From Inia geoffrensis (lineage: Eukaryota > Chordata > Mammalia > Artiodactyla > Iniidae): DNA of 64,000 nucleotides. Positions 25,572-39,120 of the stretch are shown one piece after another. The notes under the pieces were generated by a model. That model worked only from the letters and a program-made list of their open reading frames with translations. It did not search any database and was not told the origin of the DNA. Positions within the stretch are counted from its first letter, which is position 1. The number at the start of each line of letters is the position of its first letter. The stretch spans positions 78,865,799 to 78,929,798 of the forward strand of contig CM070915.1 in NCBI GenBank assembly GCA_036417435.1, in the 5' to 3' direction. A program made the position numbers and the translations under genes.

Positions 25572-25682
25572 CTTTGCTTCAATCTGTTTAGTATCTGGAT
25601 TCTGAAACAAAAATTTGATTTTGCTCTTGCCGTCGTCCGAAGAACCTTTAAGCTGAGAAAACCTGTACCTCCAAAGTACTGC
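25572..25682 (-). CDS. SNTG1: SNTG1 coding exon, syntrophin-unique region part 2
   Basis: A 111-nt exon, 37 codons, phase 0 at both ends. It encodes AVLWRYRFSQLKGSSDDG at its start and ends QNPDTKQIEAK. It is bounded by acceptor TTTCCCTTTAG followed by GCA and by donor AAG followed by GTAAAC. The WRYRFSQLKGSSDDGKSK stretch is the conserved syntrophin segment that resembles part of a PH fold (RYRFSQLKG, followed by a lysine-rich strand). It contains no long ATG-initiated reading frame of its own and was found by extending the gene from its neighbours. The reading frame joins both flanking exons cleanly. I recall K rather than R in human RYKF; otherwise I see no break. Confidence 0.92.
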
Positions 25683-28600
25683 CTAAAGGGAAAAAGACAT
25701 AGGTGACTCAGTGCAACTCATCTATATTCAAACCAAGAAATTGTTCTTTTAACTGGTAAAAGGTAATCATACTGAGTTAGTCCTACAGCCCAGTATTAAA
25801 AAGGAAATGAAACTATACTTATCAAAGGCTTAGTATTCAATATATCCTTTAATTTCCTGCAATAACTTTGGTTCCCATGAAATAGTCATTTTAAACATAT
25901 ATATGAGTAAACCAATTCGCGTATCTGGTGTTACATTATCATGAAATAGAGACAAACTCACTTAAAGCCTAAGTCCATGCCAGCGAATCAGCAAAAACAC
26001 CTATTTTCCACTTCTTTGTTTTTCATCCATACAAGTGATAAGGTGATCTTTAACGGATAATTCTGTAGAACTTTCTCTTGAAGCTCAAACTAATAACCGG
26101 TGTCTTTGTCAAGATGAAAGGTCAGCCTGAGTAACCGATCCCAACGGAAACTTCCATGGTGCCCTCATGAGAGAAACCAGCACAAACATCCCATGGGACC
26201 AGCCCCATCCATCCGTGGGGCCTCGGTCTAGAAGATCATGTGGCTGAAAGCCATCTTCCAATGTGGCAGCAGCAGGTTTGGACAGTATGAAATCTACATG
26301 CTAATTTTAAAAGTTTACACTTTTAAAAGTATAATGAAATAGCAAAATCATAAAGTCCTTACAAATAAGGATGAGGAAATTCTCAGTAATATATAATAAC
26401 GAGGCATAATGAATTTATACAGAATACTGCTCATTTTTCATTTATTTATTCACCAAACATTTATGCTCTTATATATTAAGCATTTTATTATATATTAAGG
26501 TAAAAAAGACACCGTCAGTTTTCTGAAGATACTAGTCTCTGTATAAGTAGATGTCTTTGCCTTTGTTCTTACTATGCGGCTACACAATCTATACACAAGC
26601 AATGTCCAGTTGTTACAAATCCTCTTAGATGTTTGCCTTAAGTCTATTACTATAAAGCACCTTTTAACAATAAAATTACCTGGGGCAATTAACTTTCTGG
26701 AAGAAAAATAGAAGAGTTATATCCTTTATCCCACAACTTTCTCTAAATAAAATCTTTTATGTTTTAAAAAAGTGAAATAATTTAAACAATCCAGGAGAAC
26801 TACACGGTAGTAGGTAAGTGAGTATTTAGTAACTTTTGAAAAGAGGGAGTTCTAGATTTAGGACTAATAAGAAATTATATATTCATATGTACAATTAGGG
26901 TTAGGGTGAAAGAAGAACAACAAACAGTGGCAATATAGCAGAGGAAATACGGTAAAGTATAAGGAAAATCCTAACAACCTAATAAGTAAAAAGACAGTAC
27001 CACAGGGAAAAGTCATTGAAGAAAATGGAAAAAACCATGACTATTTCTAATAAATATGAGAGCTTGTTCAATCTCACTAGGAAAAAAAGAAGAGTGTGAT
27101 AATATTACAATGACTTCGCTTTTTCCAAATGTTAAATTAGCAAAGATCACTGAAAATTAAAATAACTAAAGCTAGCAAGTTTACCTTGAAATATTTGTAT
27201 AAAATTCCTGGGAACTGTGTGAAATTCTTTAGGGCGATAATTATAATATATATTAAAGCCTTAAAAATGTGGATGTTATGTGATCCAGACATTCCCTTTC
27301 AAAAAATTAACTGTAAGGAAATACAATATATGAAAAATGAAGGAAAGTGTTAAGCACCTTATTATTAATAAATATAAAACAATGAAAATTCTGAACAATT
27401 TGCATTAAAATAATGCTCATAAGAGTCATGTATTTACATGGAAAATGCAATAATATGACTTTAAGGGGGACATAAGAACAGGAAAGCAGATAAGTTTGTT
27501 AAAACAAAGGAGCTTGTAGAAGGCTGCAGGGGAACGTCTGCCAAAAACATTATCATACACAGCTCAGGTCCTGACATTAACCTACCATGTGGTTTTGGGC
27601 AAGAAACTTTATGTCTAGCTTGGCTTAACTGTAAAAGTAAAGGTTGCAAATTCTCAAATTATAATTATAACTTGAAATAATATTTCATACGTAGTCATAA
27701 AAGTAAAACAGGAATTTGCAATTTCAACTAGCTGACCTTTCCAAAGGCCAGACTTTAACAGCTGTTAAAGCTCATTATTTTAAATAAAGAGTAACAAAAT
27801 TAAGAATGCGGATGAGACAGATACGTGCAGGAAGCCTGGAGACTTTTCGGAATATGGAGCATGGATCCTTGGCTGTGAGTAGATCGCTCCAACAATGAAT
27901 AGTTAATGAATCTAATGATGGGCTGAAAGATTTGTCAGTTAAGAGGTAACTCAGTAAACTAGTAAGACTTAGAACCTTCTAGGTAAACTGTGTGACTTAA
28001 CATGCCATGAAATCATTAAGACCAATTTGGAGGGATCTGAATCCGAAAATATAATCAGTAAAAGTTAAACAGGTATAAAAATTGGCTTAATTCAAGAATC
28101 TTTGGAAATCCTAGTCTTTATACCTGTATTTTGTTTTAAGATTCTGATAAACATTATGGCAACTATGTTAAGAATATCAACGCTGAAAAAGATGAGTGGA
28201 CACCACTGTTCTTATACCATTCTATTTCTGTTGCCATAACGTTGTTGTAATATATTTAGATAAGTACATTTAAAATATCCTTTAAGCATAAACTTTTATG
28301 TAGATCAGATGACTCCCTTTCTAAATCAAATTTAGGACTTCAAGTTTTCTTGTTCATGTATCAAAATGAAGCTATTGATATTGATTTGTCTCTATTAGCA
28401 GAAGAACTTCACAATTAAATGATGTCATTTGTCTATCAATCTTTCAATTAGAAAATCAGTTAACTTTAACTTCTTTTCCATTCAATTTCTGGAATCAAAG
28501 TAAAACTTCAGAAATTTCATTATGCCAAAATTGAAATATCTCTTACTCTGAATGCTATCATAAATTCAGTTAAAAACTTCAGCATTGGTTATGTTATTTG

Positions 28601-29989
28601 TTATTGCAACAATAATATGAATTTGTATTGTTGGTAGAGCACAGTGTTATAGTAATATCAGTATTTTCCTAAATTAAGAAAGATATGCAGCTAAAGTGTA
28701 CTTGCATTGATTTGGGTGAATACGCCAGAAAACATATACTAACATGAGAACTTATAAAGTGCTGTGAAATTTCTAACAGTAGAAGGGACATGATGTAAAC
28801 AAATAGTCCATAATATCTCCTGAACTTTGCAAGCCCAGTGGTCTCTGCCCTCTCTACATAACTTTAACCAAGGGGCGTTCGTTTTGGATTGGAAAATTCC
28901 TGCAACCAGTGGTAATCTTAATTTGTTGAACTCGATGGAGAGCAAGTCCAAAAGGAGGGAAAGAAAAAAAACAAATAAAAAACCTGATAGCAAATGTATG
29001 AAAACATGTCTGAGTATTTTTGAAATCTAGAATTCCACGCAAAATCTTCAGAATAAATGGTCACAGGCCAGATTCTCATTTCCTCAGAAAAAGAAACTCA
29101 TTTAATTTTGCTCAGCTAGCTTTTCCCATGGAATAGATTTCAAGAAATTATAAAAAAAAATTTTCCCTATAAAATAAACTATTTAATGGATTTTATAATA
29201 ATGGACCCAAAATACCTTACTAATGGTATTTATTAAAACGGGTTTTTTTTTGTTTATTTTTGACAGTCAGAAACAGTGTTCAACTCAACAACCTGTCTGA
29301 ATGACTATATGAAATGATAAATTTAAAATATACCTGGCATTTTGAAGATGTCTTTAAATATTTTTAAGTGACTAAAACATGCAAGCAAAGATGTCGTACG
29401 TGTGGAGAACAACACAATAAGTCCCAGTATTTCCAATAATGTCGTTGTAATAAAGTCACTGAACATGGCTAAGAAACAGTGGGTAACAGGAAGATATACA
29501 GTAAAAGTTTATCACCCAAAGTGCTCTCACAGTTAAAGATTACAAAAGACAATTCTGCCAAAGAATCAATTGCCTCTGAACTACTCTTCATAATAGATAT
29601 GCTTTCTTTAAATTATTGCAGGCTGTAACAATTTTGGAAAAAATAAAAGAAAATAATGCAGGCAAACAGATAAATGCTGAAACCTTTGGATTCAATGCCA
29701 TTTGGGTTTTATAATTTAAGGTCATCATTCTTAAACCAGTGAGAAATCTTTATAAACTATGCTTACAAACAGTGATTAATCCACTTCTGATTGAAGACGA
29801 AATGCTCAAATATTATCTAGCAGAATATCCATGTGAAAATCATGAGGCGCATAGCATGGAATCCATCCCTCATTCCTGGCCCTGAGTCGTTTATGGGCGA
29901 CCACATGGACTTCACTCAGGGCCTGTGAAGCATTTCATGTGTCCACTGTGTCCTTCAGTGGAATGTCATCTTTCTTACAGTGAGTGTAA

Positions 29990-30150
29990 CACTGGTCTAG
30001 ACTCTTTCACATCCTCCCACTAATCCCTGCAATAGCTAGGGTACTGCCATTTTCCAGAGGATGCAATTAAGGAAACATCACATACATTCATAGTATTTCA
30101 CAACTGTTAAGTGGGAATCAAACCCAAATCGGCCATGCTCCATGGTTCCT
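29990..30150 (-). repeat. MIR remnant, antisense
   Basis: TCCTCCCACTAATCCCTGCAATAGC, CCATTTTCCAGAGGATGCAATTAAGG, then CACAACTGTTAAGTGGGAATC and AAACCCAAATC follow the reverse complement of MIR in order. Confidence 0.6.
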
Positions 30151-30796
30151 ATTTTTCTTTTAGCCAACCTTTGCTTCTTTGGTTTTCTACAATTATTTGC
30201 CTAACCAAACATCAACGACCCATTGATTGAGCATGATTATAATTGAACTTACATTGCAAATAGCCTGAAAGATCCTTAAAATAGAGGACAGACTCAGAGC
30301 CCCATTTGGTACAAGACACGAAACTCAGGGAAGTAATTTACTGATTTTCTCAAGCATAGTCTGTTCTGAGTCATCATTTCTTCTTTACAATGCTGTTGCT
30401 ATTTTAAGCTTTTTTCACTCTCTCTCTCCAAGTAAAAAGTGTCCCATAAGCTATCCATTTGTTTAAGATTCATGGTTAGAATTGGCTTAAAGTTTAGAAA
30501 TGCCAGTGATCTAGAGAACTTCAGTGGGAAGGGAAAAGAAAAAGTTTTCCCTTCCTCCATATTTTCGACATCTACCACAGAGACTTTCCGAGCCGGCTGT
30601 AATCCCCCAGAGACGGGTGGCAGAGTGGGCTGCAACGGAGGGACTCAGGTTAGCAAATGAATCAAGTGTTTGTATGATATCAAGTGTTCCTTAGTTGCAG
30701 ACTATTCAAAAATACAATTCATCAATTGTATGTCTATAAATGGAAAGTGAAGCTGCAAAATGAGACGAAAAGCTTACATGCCGAACAAACCAATCT

Positions 30797-31117
30797 CTAG
30801 GGCTGCCCTGGTGGCACAGTGGTTAAGAATCCGCCTGCCAATGCAGGGGACCTGGGTTCGAGCCCTGGTCCAGGGAGATCCCACATGCCGCGGAGCAACT
30901 AAGCCCATGCACCACAACGACTGAACCTGCGCTCTAGAGCCCGCGAGCCACAACTACTGAGCCCGTGTGCCTAGAGCCCGTGCTCTGCAACAAGAGAAGC
31001 CACCGCAATGAGAAGCCCGCGCACCGCAACGAAGAGTAGCCCCCGCTCGCTGCAACTAGAGAAAGTGTGCGCAGCCACAAAGACCCAACACAGCCTAAAA
31101 TAAAATAAAATAAAACA
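30797..31117 (+). mobile_element. Long CHR-type SINE, sense
   Basis: The tRNA-derived head GCTGCCCTGGTGGCACAGTGG with B box GGTTCGAGCCC is followed by CCACATGCCGCGGAGCAACT, repeated AGAGCCCGCGAGCC-type units, CAACGAAGAGTAGCCCCCGC and a (TAAAA) tail. I could not find a clear target-site duplication. It is inserted in the SNTG1 intron opposite to the gene. Confidence 0.92.
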
Positions 31118-32149
31118 CGAAAAACTCCAGAGCAGAATAATAATTTAAAAAATCCCCTAAAACCTCTAATACATTTATCTTGTCTCTTTATCAGTTCACT
31201 GTGGGCAGAGATTAATTTCTCTCGCCCCACAGAAAAATTCCTCTTCCAAAAAATGAAATAACGTCTACATATGAAGGTAATTTAAGCTCTATGTCATCTA
31301 TCTTCTGAGGAATCTAAGGCTATTTTGCAAGATAGGGGGCAAACACACCAGAAAGCACAATCTATGTGGATTACAACTTATTACACAGAACACGTTAAAA
31401 ATTACAACAAAATTGCTTTGGAGGCAGAATCTATTTTTAATCTCCCTGTAACACCAATCACCTGGGATTTGACAGTTAACTAATGTTTGCCCAGCAATAA
31501 CCACAAACATGCTTTTTCTTTTTCTGCTGCAGAGTGTCTTGATGGGTCTCTTGGTTAAGCAGAAAATCAAATCTTCCCTCAAAGCCCTCTTTCTGCTTTG
31601 CCTCCCTTTTTCGACTTTGCAAGCAGCCCAGGTACACACCCCCTCTGCTGTCTTCCATCCTCCCCTCGCCACTGAAATGAATTAACAACACGTTAGAATG
31701 CCAGTGTCCCGTAAGCGCGTAAGAGCGTCCTCTTCCTTCCTTTTTTTCTGTGGGTGGGTTAGGAGTCATATTTAGTAGAAAACCATGACAAACCTTTTCT
31801 TTAAGAATATTTTTCTTTACACATCTTTATCCTTCTCATTTGTTCTTCATTCATGTGAAATGTATCCTAACTGATTGTTTTTGAACTTTATAACATTTTT
31901 ACTAAAACTAGTACACCAACTGTACAGTAATTTTGTAAATCTTATAAATGTGAATGGTAATGATGAATAAAGGGATAAAAATAGAAATATGAAAAGAAAA
32001 CAGAATTAGATGAAAGCTCATGGCTTTCACTTATTTCCTTGGCAATATCATATTCATCAATATATGCCTTACTGGTCATTAAATTGATTCTGTGTCCTTG
32101 AACGGCACTTGGGTCTGGATTAGGGCAAGATCTCCAGCAATCTCAGCTG

Positions 32150-32480
32150 TAATGCGTGATGATCAGTGCTGCACCAGGGGGTGTCTAGGTCTCCCCTGAG
32201 TTTGTGAGGGAAGGCTTTCTGGAGGCAGATCTGCTCTCAAGGTGAAGGTAAGCCGTGGAAGTGTCATGTGGAAAAGCATGGGGTACAGTTGGAGCCTCAA
32301 AAGCTGGGAGACACAGGAGATGATGCCAAACGCAGACAGAGGCCAGAACCCTGAGAGGCTTCTATCCTGTGTTGACAGATGTCGTCATAAAGGCAGTAGG
32401 AAGCCACTAAGGTAATGTAACAAGGGAGACTGATGACATGGCCGCATTTACGTTTTAGAAGCATCATTAATCTGGCAGTG
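32150..32480 (-). repeat. L2 remnant, antisense
   Basis: GAGGGAAGGCTTTCTGGAGG, AAGTGTCATGTGG, CCACTAAGGTAATGTAACAAG and ATGACATGGCCGCATTTACG reproduce antisense L2 blocks in order. Confidence 0.55.
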
Positions 32481-32564
32481 GCTGGGAACAGGGACAGAAG
32501 GGCAGGTATCTATGTCTTTGTAATGCTTTGGCTTCTCCCAGACTTCCCGAAAGCCCCCAGTTCC

Positions 32565-32700
32565 AGATGTGTCTCTTTCACTAGACTGTGGACATCTTGA
32601 GAGAAGGGTGTGTACCCTTTTCTGTGTTCCTCGTGTCTGCACATAGACGATGCATAGAAAGAGTGTGTGCAATAAATATTTACATCGAGAAGGCAGGTTT
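32565..32700 (+). repeat. L2 3' end, sense
   Basis: TTCACTAGACTGTGGACATCTTGAGAG, then CTTTTCTGTGTTCCTCGTG and GTGCAATAAATATTTACAT match the L2 3' UTR order. It lies opposite to the adjacent antisense L2 piece. Confidence 0.65.
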
Positions 32701-33011
32701 GGCCGATGCTGCAGTAACCAGATGAGAAGGGGTTGCCCTACTTCGGTTAGAGGGCACCTTCCAGATTTACTCAAGGGCAGCTGTTGAGGAGGAGGCCTGG
32801 GTACAGAGCGCAATTCAGATTCCTTCTGATAACGGACAGAGGAACGCAGAGAAGTCATAATCAGGAAGACGACCAGCTCCGGGGTGGACCCTGTGCTGAG
32901 ACGTGTGCAGGACGCAGCCTGAGGGATCCAGGTGCGCGTCTGAGCTCCAGTTCACAGAACCGAAACTTATCATCCTCAGGCCAGGGGCCTGAAGACTAGA
33001 TGAAACTTCCT

Positions 33012-33050
33012 GATCAAACATATTTCATCCTGATCAAACGTATTTCATTT
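33012..33050. repeat. Small tandem duplication, 20-bp unit
   Basis: CTGATCAAACATATTTCATC is followed directly by a near copy with one change (CTGATCAAACGTATTTCATT). Confidence 0.8.
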
Positions 33051-36000
33051 AAATTTATTCCCCCCAAATGGACTCTACACTATCCCATATGATATGTCTA
33101 TATGTATAAATATTTTCATCAAATATATGGAACATTCACAGAGGGGTATACAGATGTTCACTTTGACAATTTATTTGGAATCTCTCAAACAGGAAAGAAA
33201 AAAAAAAAACAGAAGAAAAGTGTTTCTAAAATGCAGACCTTGTGTGTTATTTTGTAATAGCTTAAACCCATCAACCTGGTGGGTTGATTGTACAGAGTAC
33301 TTCTTGGAATCATATCTATGTAAAGTTTAGAATAACCAAAATACATGTGGAAAAAAAGGTACTAACATGTTTCCACACGCTGCTGGGTGTGGTGTGCTAT
33401 TTGTTATTCGTAACATACTAATTTTATTTGAGAAACTTTACATGCTGTTTGTGTAATAAAGACGGCAAGAAAATTTGGTTTTTCTCGTATAAATTTCTTG
33501 GATCCTTAGGGTTTTGTTTTTGTTTATGGTTGCTGCTTGTTTCTGGCAACGTGATAAAATTCAGCCACACTTATAACCCACATTATCGATTCTCTATAGA
33601 AATCAGCTCTTTTCTAGTGATTTCTTTTTAACATATGCACACATCTTTGCCAGCTCAGTGGAGAGTAACCGCTCTAGAGAGAAAAGGAAATGAGTTTACT
33701 GGGATAGCTACATCTAAGTCAATATACCTGTACAACATAATAAGCCATCACTGCTTTATTCTCCTCCAGGTTGTCTGAAGGCTGCTCCACTGACAGAGAT
33801 CAAGCAGTTTATGAAATAACTGCTAAATTAACACATAAGCTCCTGCACATTTTATTTTTGAGGCAGTGCCAATTCTTCACTTTGACTATTTGATTTCTAA
33901 CATTTAATTATGAACTTTATTACTGTGAGCCCATCATTTTCCATTTCCCCCTAAGTATAAGAAAAAACTCCCCAATTCAAAGAAATCTATTTTTCTAGAA
34001 ATTGACTCACATGTAAAAGGCATCACTTCAAAACTATTATGTTCATTAAATTAGCGACATATAACAAATTACCTTGGGATGCATGGTCTTTCTGTGTCGA
34101 ATCATCCTGATTTGGTTAAAAAGCGGTTGAAGAGGAGAGTCTGAGTCGCTCAAGGTGGGTGAGGGCCCCTGTATGTCCAGGGCCTCAGTGGTCTGCAGAG
34201 GACGGGCCCCATGTCGGGGGTCACAGTGGAGCCTAAATTCTGTTTACCCAGTGAACGTGGAATAATTTCCTATCTCGGTTACCTGCTGACACCTGCCTGC
34301 CAGAAATTTGTTTGTGTTCCAGACCAAGAAGTGTCCCGGGGGAGAGGCCGTCCTGAGGCTGCGCGGTGCGGGGACCAGCTGCCAGAAATGCCCCCGGGCA
34401 TTGAAGGCCACGGCATACGTTGTCTGTTTATAATATGTGGGTCCTGTGCTAGAGCACACACCACTGGAATGGGTTTTCCAAGAAACTTAGAAAAGTCACT
34501 GAACTGCTGTGAGACACACAGTATTAGAAAAGTGGGCCCGATCCTTAAACAGAGTAACTCCCCAATGACGCCTCAGTGGCTACTTTCAGGAGAATAATTG
34601 CCCAGAGCTGCCCGGGTCAGAGGCTCCGCCCTCCTCTCCAAGCCCTGCTAAGGGCACCTCGTCCTCCTTGTTCCTCAGGTCCCTACAGCTCTGCAAGCTC
34701 TCAGGTCTAAGCCACACGCCCAATAACCTCCCGTCCCCCCCCTCCACTCTTCTCACCTCTGAAGCACCCTCCCCAAGGTGCCAAGGCCATCACAGATGGC
34801 GCCATGCTTCTGCCATCAGGTCTTGGTGGCTTTGGTGGCCCTCGGCACTGTGGCGTGTCAGCCCTGGGTTCATCACCCCAGATCTGTGCTCTGCCACTGT
34901 GGGTCGGGCGTTCTGCCCTCTGACTTGGTGTGGCCTCAGCCATGTGACCTGCTGTGACCAGTGGGAGCCTGTAGATGTCCTAGCAGCAGGGGCACATGAA
35001 GAAGGACTACAGGTAAGGCTTGCTCTGTCCTGCCTGTGTCATCGGCAAGAAAAGGGCATGCTGGGCTGACCTCCTGGCTCCATAGGAATCAGGGGGGTAA
35101 GGGGAGCAGAGCCAGGTGGGGGATGCTTGAGGGAATCAGCCATGTGAGGAGTAAGTACTTACTGCTCTAAGGCAGGGAGGCACTGTCACTGTGCCACCCA
35201 GCAGTGTTGGGGCCGCATGGGCCACGAAGGCCAAGGGCCCTGCTATCCGGTGCTGCCTGCTAAATTCTCAACGTGGCCCCGCTGGTCCTGCCAGCGCTGT
35301 CACCCCCTGCCTGTCGGGAGACTGTGATCATGGATCCCGAGGAGAAAGGCAGTTTCCTTTGAGCATCGCCCGGCGCTCCTTCCCCTAGCTACACGCTTCC
35401 ACCCCGAACAACTCCCTTTGCTAAGAACCAGCAAACCGCAGATGAGCCCTTTTGTGTCCATCCTCTCCACCAGGCGCCGTGAGAACAGGGACCTCTATGA
35501 AGCAGAGACCCAGGAGGACTGGAGGGAAAGACACGTGTGTTGAGTGCTACTTTTGTAGGAGATGTATCAAGAAAACATTCATTCTTATATTCTCGAATTT
35601 TCCTTTTGGATTTTTAACAACTACCTTTGATAGGAAAGAGTTGAAATATTATTGAATAAAAACCATAAATCAAAAATGAAGGTCTAATTCTATTTTTAGC
35701 ATTAGAATTATATATTATGGAATTTATATAATTTATATTATGATTTATATTTATATTATGATTATGTTGTAATTATATAAATGCATTTTAGAAAAAGTCA
35801 AATTAAACATATTGCGAACTGTGTGTGTACATGAAGGTCATATGTCCTTGGCAAAAACAGTAGATCAAAGATCCTCAAAATTAGCGTCCTTCAGCTTATC
35901 CAAGCCACAGAAGAGACTCTCAAAAATGAAAAGTATGAATATAAGCCATATTAATTTCCTTTCAAATTTTACCTTGAAACACTGTAAAAATTAATGTCCA

Positions 36001-37264
36001 CTTAAAGATGTGAATGGATTATGAAGATTAAGATATTTCATGAATCACAAATGTCAATATGTTAACAATTAATTTGATTCTAAGCACAATTATTTGGGAA
36101 CAGAAGTCCACTATTTTTTTAGAAAAAAAATCTAGAGAACAAGAGGGGAGTGATTTCAGATAGGGTGACATTGTCTCTCACTGCACAGAATATAAGTTCC
36201 TAAAATTCAGGTCACCATGAATATGCATGGACTTTACAAATTTCCCCCAGATAATGTTTTCAATTTATATTTAATGAAAGTTAGTAATGGGGACAAGAAG
36301 AAAACATAAAATCATTATAGTAGCTTCTAACATACGACAGGGATAATTCTTTAAAATGTTACGTATTTATTATCTTTATAGCTCTTTAAGCCAATCATGA
36401 CTTCAAAAATATTTTTAATAGGCTATGTGTTAATACTAGCTCTTAGATACCCTGAAGAAATCAGCCTTTTAAGTATTCCATCCTAGCATTTCTCAAATTC
36501 AAGTATTAAAACATTTTTTAAAAAACTATCAGACAATAACAATTTTGGGGAATTAGTGGTCCCAGAGTCTCTACCTGGGAAAGAGTAATAACATGAGTGA
36601 CACTGTCTTTTGCTTTTACCCAGGTTTAAGACCCAAGGTGTAACATTGTAGTGGGCAGTCACACAGCTGTACTGGACCCTGGAAGTGGGTGTCCCCCCCC
36701 TGGGCTGCTGCATGATGAGTGAAGGGGAGGTCCAAAGAGGGGGTCTGATATCTTCACCCTTGTCTTAATACAGATGAAAAACCCTTCTTTATTTTTTGAA
36801 AATTTCATGGTACAAAAAAGTTTGAAAGTTATTCTTGTAAACTACTGAGGGGAAACAGAAATGGCCATTAATTCAGTCTTGCCTCTACCGAATCCACAGA
36901 GTCTGTACATGTCGACTAGGGTGATCTTTCCACAGGACAGATCAGAGTTAGGTCCAACAAGCCTTGGATCTTGAGCACGTGGCCCAGCCACGTGGAGCTT
37001 TCCTGCAGAGCTGTCTCTCTCCATCCCTCCCCTAGTACCTTACCTTTCGGTCATGCCTCCTGTGCACACTGTGAGTACTTTCACCCTCAGTCTGTAATCA
37101 AGTGCTCATTCTATCTTCCCAGCCACGAGAAGCGTTCTCTCAGGCAGGTAGTAGAGTGGAGATGTCAGGTGGAGGGTAGCTGCTCAGAACTAGGGTCTGG
37201 GGTTTTCCCAGTTTCTCTCAACCTTGATGAACTGTTTTACAAATTTTGTTTTGTCCAACACATC

Positions 37265-37555
37265 TGATCATTTCCTTCCTATGTCTCAGAGGCGTCCAGG
37301 GTATTCTTAGGATCAAATCCTAATACCTTAACAGGACTTCTTTCATAATCTGGGTCTCAGTTACTCCCATGCTTGATCTCCACATCCTCTGACCTCAAAT
37401 TCAACTTCCTTTCTCACTTACGGGTATTTGTCTGGGTAATCTTATCCTCGGTGTCTCATTTTCTGAAAAGCCTGTCTTGAGTTCCCAAGACTGACATATA
37501 TATCCCCCCAAGTCTCTCAATAGAGAGGAAGTATTCAGTAAGTATTTATTTACAA
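37265..37555 (+). repeat. L2 remnant, sense
   Basis: GGATCAAATCCTAATACCTTAAC, CTCCACATCCTCTGACC, then CTGTCTTGAG and the tail-like GTATTCAGTAAGTATTTATT follow sense L2. Confidence 0.6.
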
Positions 37556-38318
37556 ATGTTACCACTGAGGTATCTGTTTACATTGGAAATCTATTAATAG
37601 GTATAATTAATTAATGCACATATGCAGGTTTAAAGAATATAATGTCAGAAAATCAATACTTTTAGTTATGGGAATTATATTTGTACTGCAGCATCATACT
37701 TTGACACATTAGTGAGAAAAGCTCTGAATGAGTATTTTATTCAAAAGAACATCTTTGTCATAGGACAGGTTTAGGGCAGCCTCATGTGAGGCTCATTAAA
37801 AGAGCCACAGGTACCTGAAATTCCATAACTAGAAAAGTATTCTTTGGTATCACCCAAGGCAACGCACTGCGCGTCAAATCTGACCCATATGTGTGGGACT
37901 TAATTTCCCAATGTTGAAATATAAAGAAACATTGGCCACCCTTAGATAATGTGGCTTTTGGGTGACAATCTCGACTGCAGAGTCATGAAAAATCATAAGA
38001 TCTCTGAACACCAACCCACCTACCACTTGGCTGGGCCCAGCTGGGCTGGCCCGTTAGACGCCAGTTTTTCCCAGGATCAACACCCTCCCGCTCTCTGTGC
38101 CCTCTGCCCTTCTCACACATTTACATTGCTCTCATTTTATTTACATTTGATTTTGAAAATCCTGTACGTGGCTTAACTTCTAGGTAAAGTATAAGTTTCC
38201 CAGTAAGGGATTACTCATTACTCCTGAAACAGTGAGAAGGAGTCTATCAGTTTACTTCTCAGGTCATACTTTGATAAGGAGAAAGTGGGCTGGGTCTAAG
38301 GAATTGATGTCCTCATCT

Positions 38319-38340
38319 GGGGGGGGGAGGGGACGGGGGG
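38319..38340 (+). other. G-rich tract, potential G-quadruplex
   Basis: Four G runs (9, 4 and 6 or more, separated by single A, A/C) within 22 bp, on the strand opposite SNTG1 transcription. Confidence 0.6.
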
Positions 38341-38747
38341 AAGGATGCCTTCCTACCAGAGCCCTGTGTCAGGAGCTGCAGCAGTGGGAGACTAAGGCTT
38401 GGTAGGGGTCAACTGAGCTTTCAGACTCTTTAGGCATGACTGGCTGAGAAGTGCCTGTCACCATTCGATGTATATCACTCCCAGAGACACATCCTTTGTG
38501 GAAAAGGCACCCAATCAGACAGTACAGTCGAGTGTTCACAAGGTGACACTCCCTGGCTTGGCACCTCCAAATCCTGAAATTCCCCCATCCTATAATTCTA
38601 ACATATTACCTATACAACTAAAAAATACGTTTCCTCATTTTGATATTGGAGATGTTGACACAGAAAAATAATAAAGGAGCACTTTAAAAAATTGTTTTGA
38701 GAGAAGAAAATTTCCTTTCATTATGAGGCCATACTTTTAGTAAGGGA

Positions 38748-38749
<2 letters not shown>

Positions 38750-38801
<52 letters not shown>
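38750..38801. repeat. Pure (TA) microsatellite, about 52 bp
   Basis: Uninterrupted TA dinucleotides, followed by degenerate TATG/TATA sequence to about 38850. Confidence 0.95.
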
Positions 38802-38809
<8 letters not shown>

Positions 38810-39046
38810 ATAATATATAGACATATATGTCTATATAGTACATATATACACTTTTTATAGTTATAATGTTTTCTGGCAACACATTTGTTTTATTAAAATT
38901 CAATCAATTGTTTTCCTATAAGCATATTAAGGCATAATTTATCTCCTATTAATAAAAACGAGGACCTTAAATCCAACACCTGATAACCAGTCAGAGTGCT
39001 GACAGGAGCTGGAAGCAATTCCCGTCGTCCTTGAGTAGGCCCCAGG

Positions 39047-39120
39047 CCGCGCACCCTCGCGCTAACCGCGCGCAGTACCTGGGTCGCACTCGCGCTGACC
39101 ACGCACAGTACCTTGGTCGC
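39047..39120 (-). repeat. 33-bp GC-rich tandem duplication across an SNTG1 splice donor
   Basis: On the minus strand two 33-bp units follow each other: GCGACCAAGGTACTGTGCG... (39120-39088) and GCGACCCAGGTACTGCGCG... (39087-39055), with 28 of 33 positions equal by eye. Each contains a donor-like AAG/CAG followed by GTACTG. The block is locally dense in CpG in an AT-rich intron. The first donor is the expected exon end. Confidence 0.9.

Larger units (their letters stand above)
25683..39111 (-). other. SNTG1: SNTG1 intron, about 13.4 kb
   Basis: Defined by the GTACTG donor of exon 39112-39204 and the TTTCCCTTTAG acceptor of exon 25572-25682. Stretches with nothing recognised are 25.7-29.9 kb, 31.2-32.1 kb, 32.9-37.2 kb and 37.6-38.7 kb. 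The 34.1-35.5 kb part is richer in G+C with overlapping open frames but no convincing exon. Confidence 0.9.

Noticed and set aside
26895..26906. TTAGGGTTAGGG, telomere-like
   Set aside because: Only two units; expected by chance in 64 kb and not an interstitial telomeric array.
34211..35069. Open frames of 128 and 133 codons on the plus strand in a GC-richer intronic region
   Set aside because: No conserved motif, no paired splice signals and competing frames on the other strand. The region looks like old non-coding or repeat-derived sequence.
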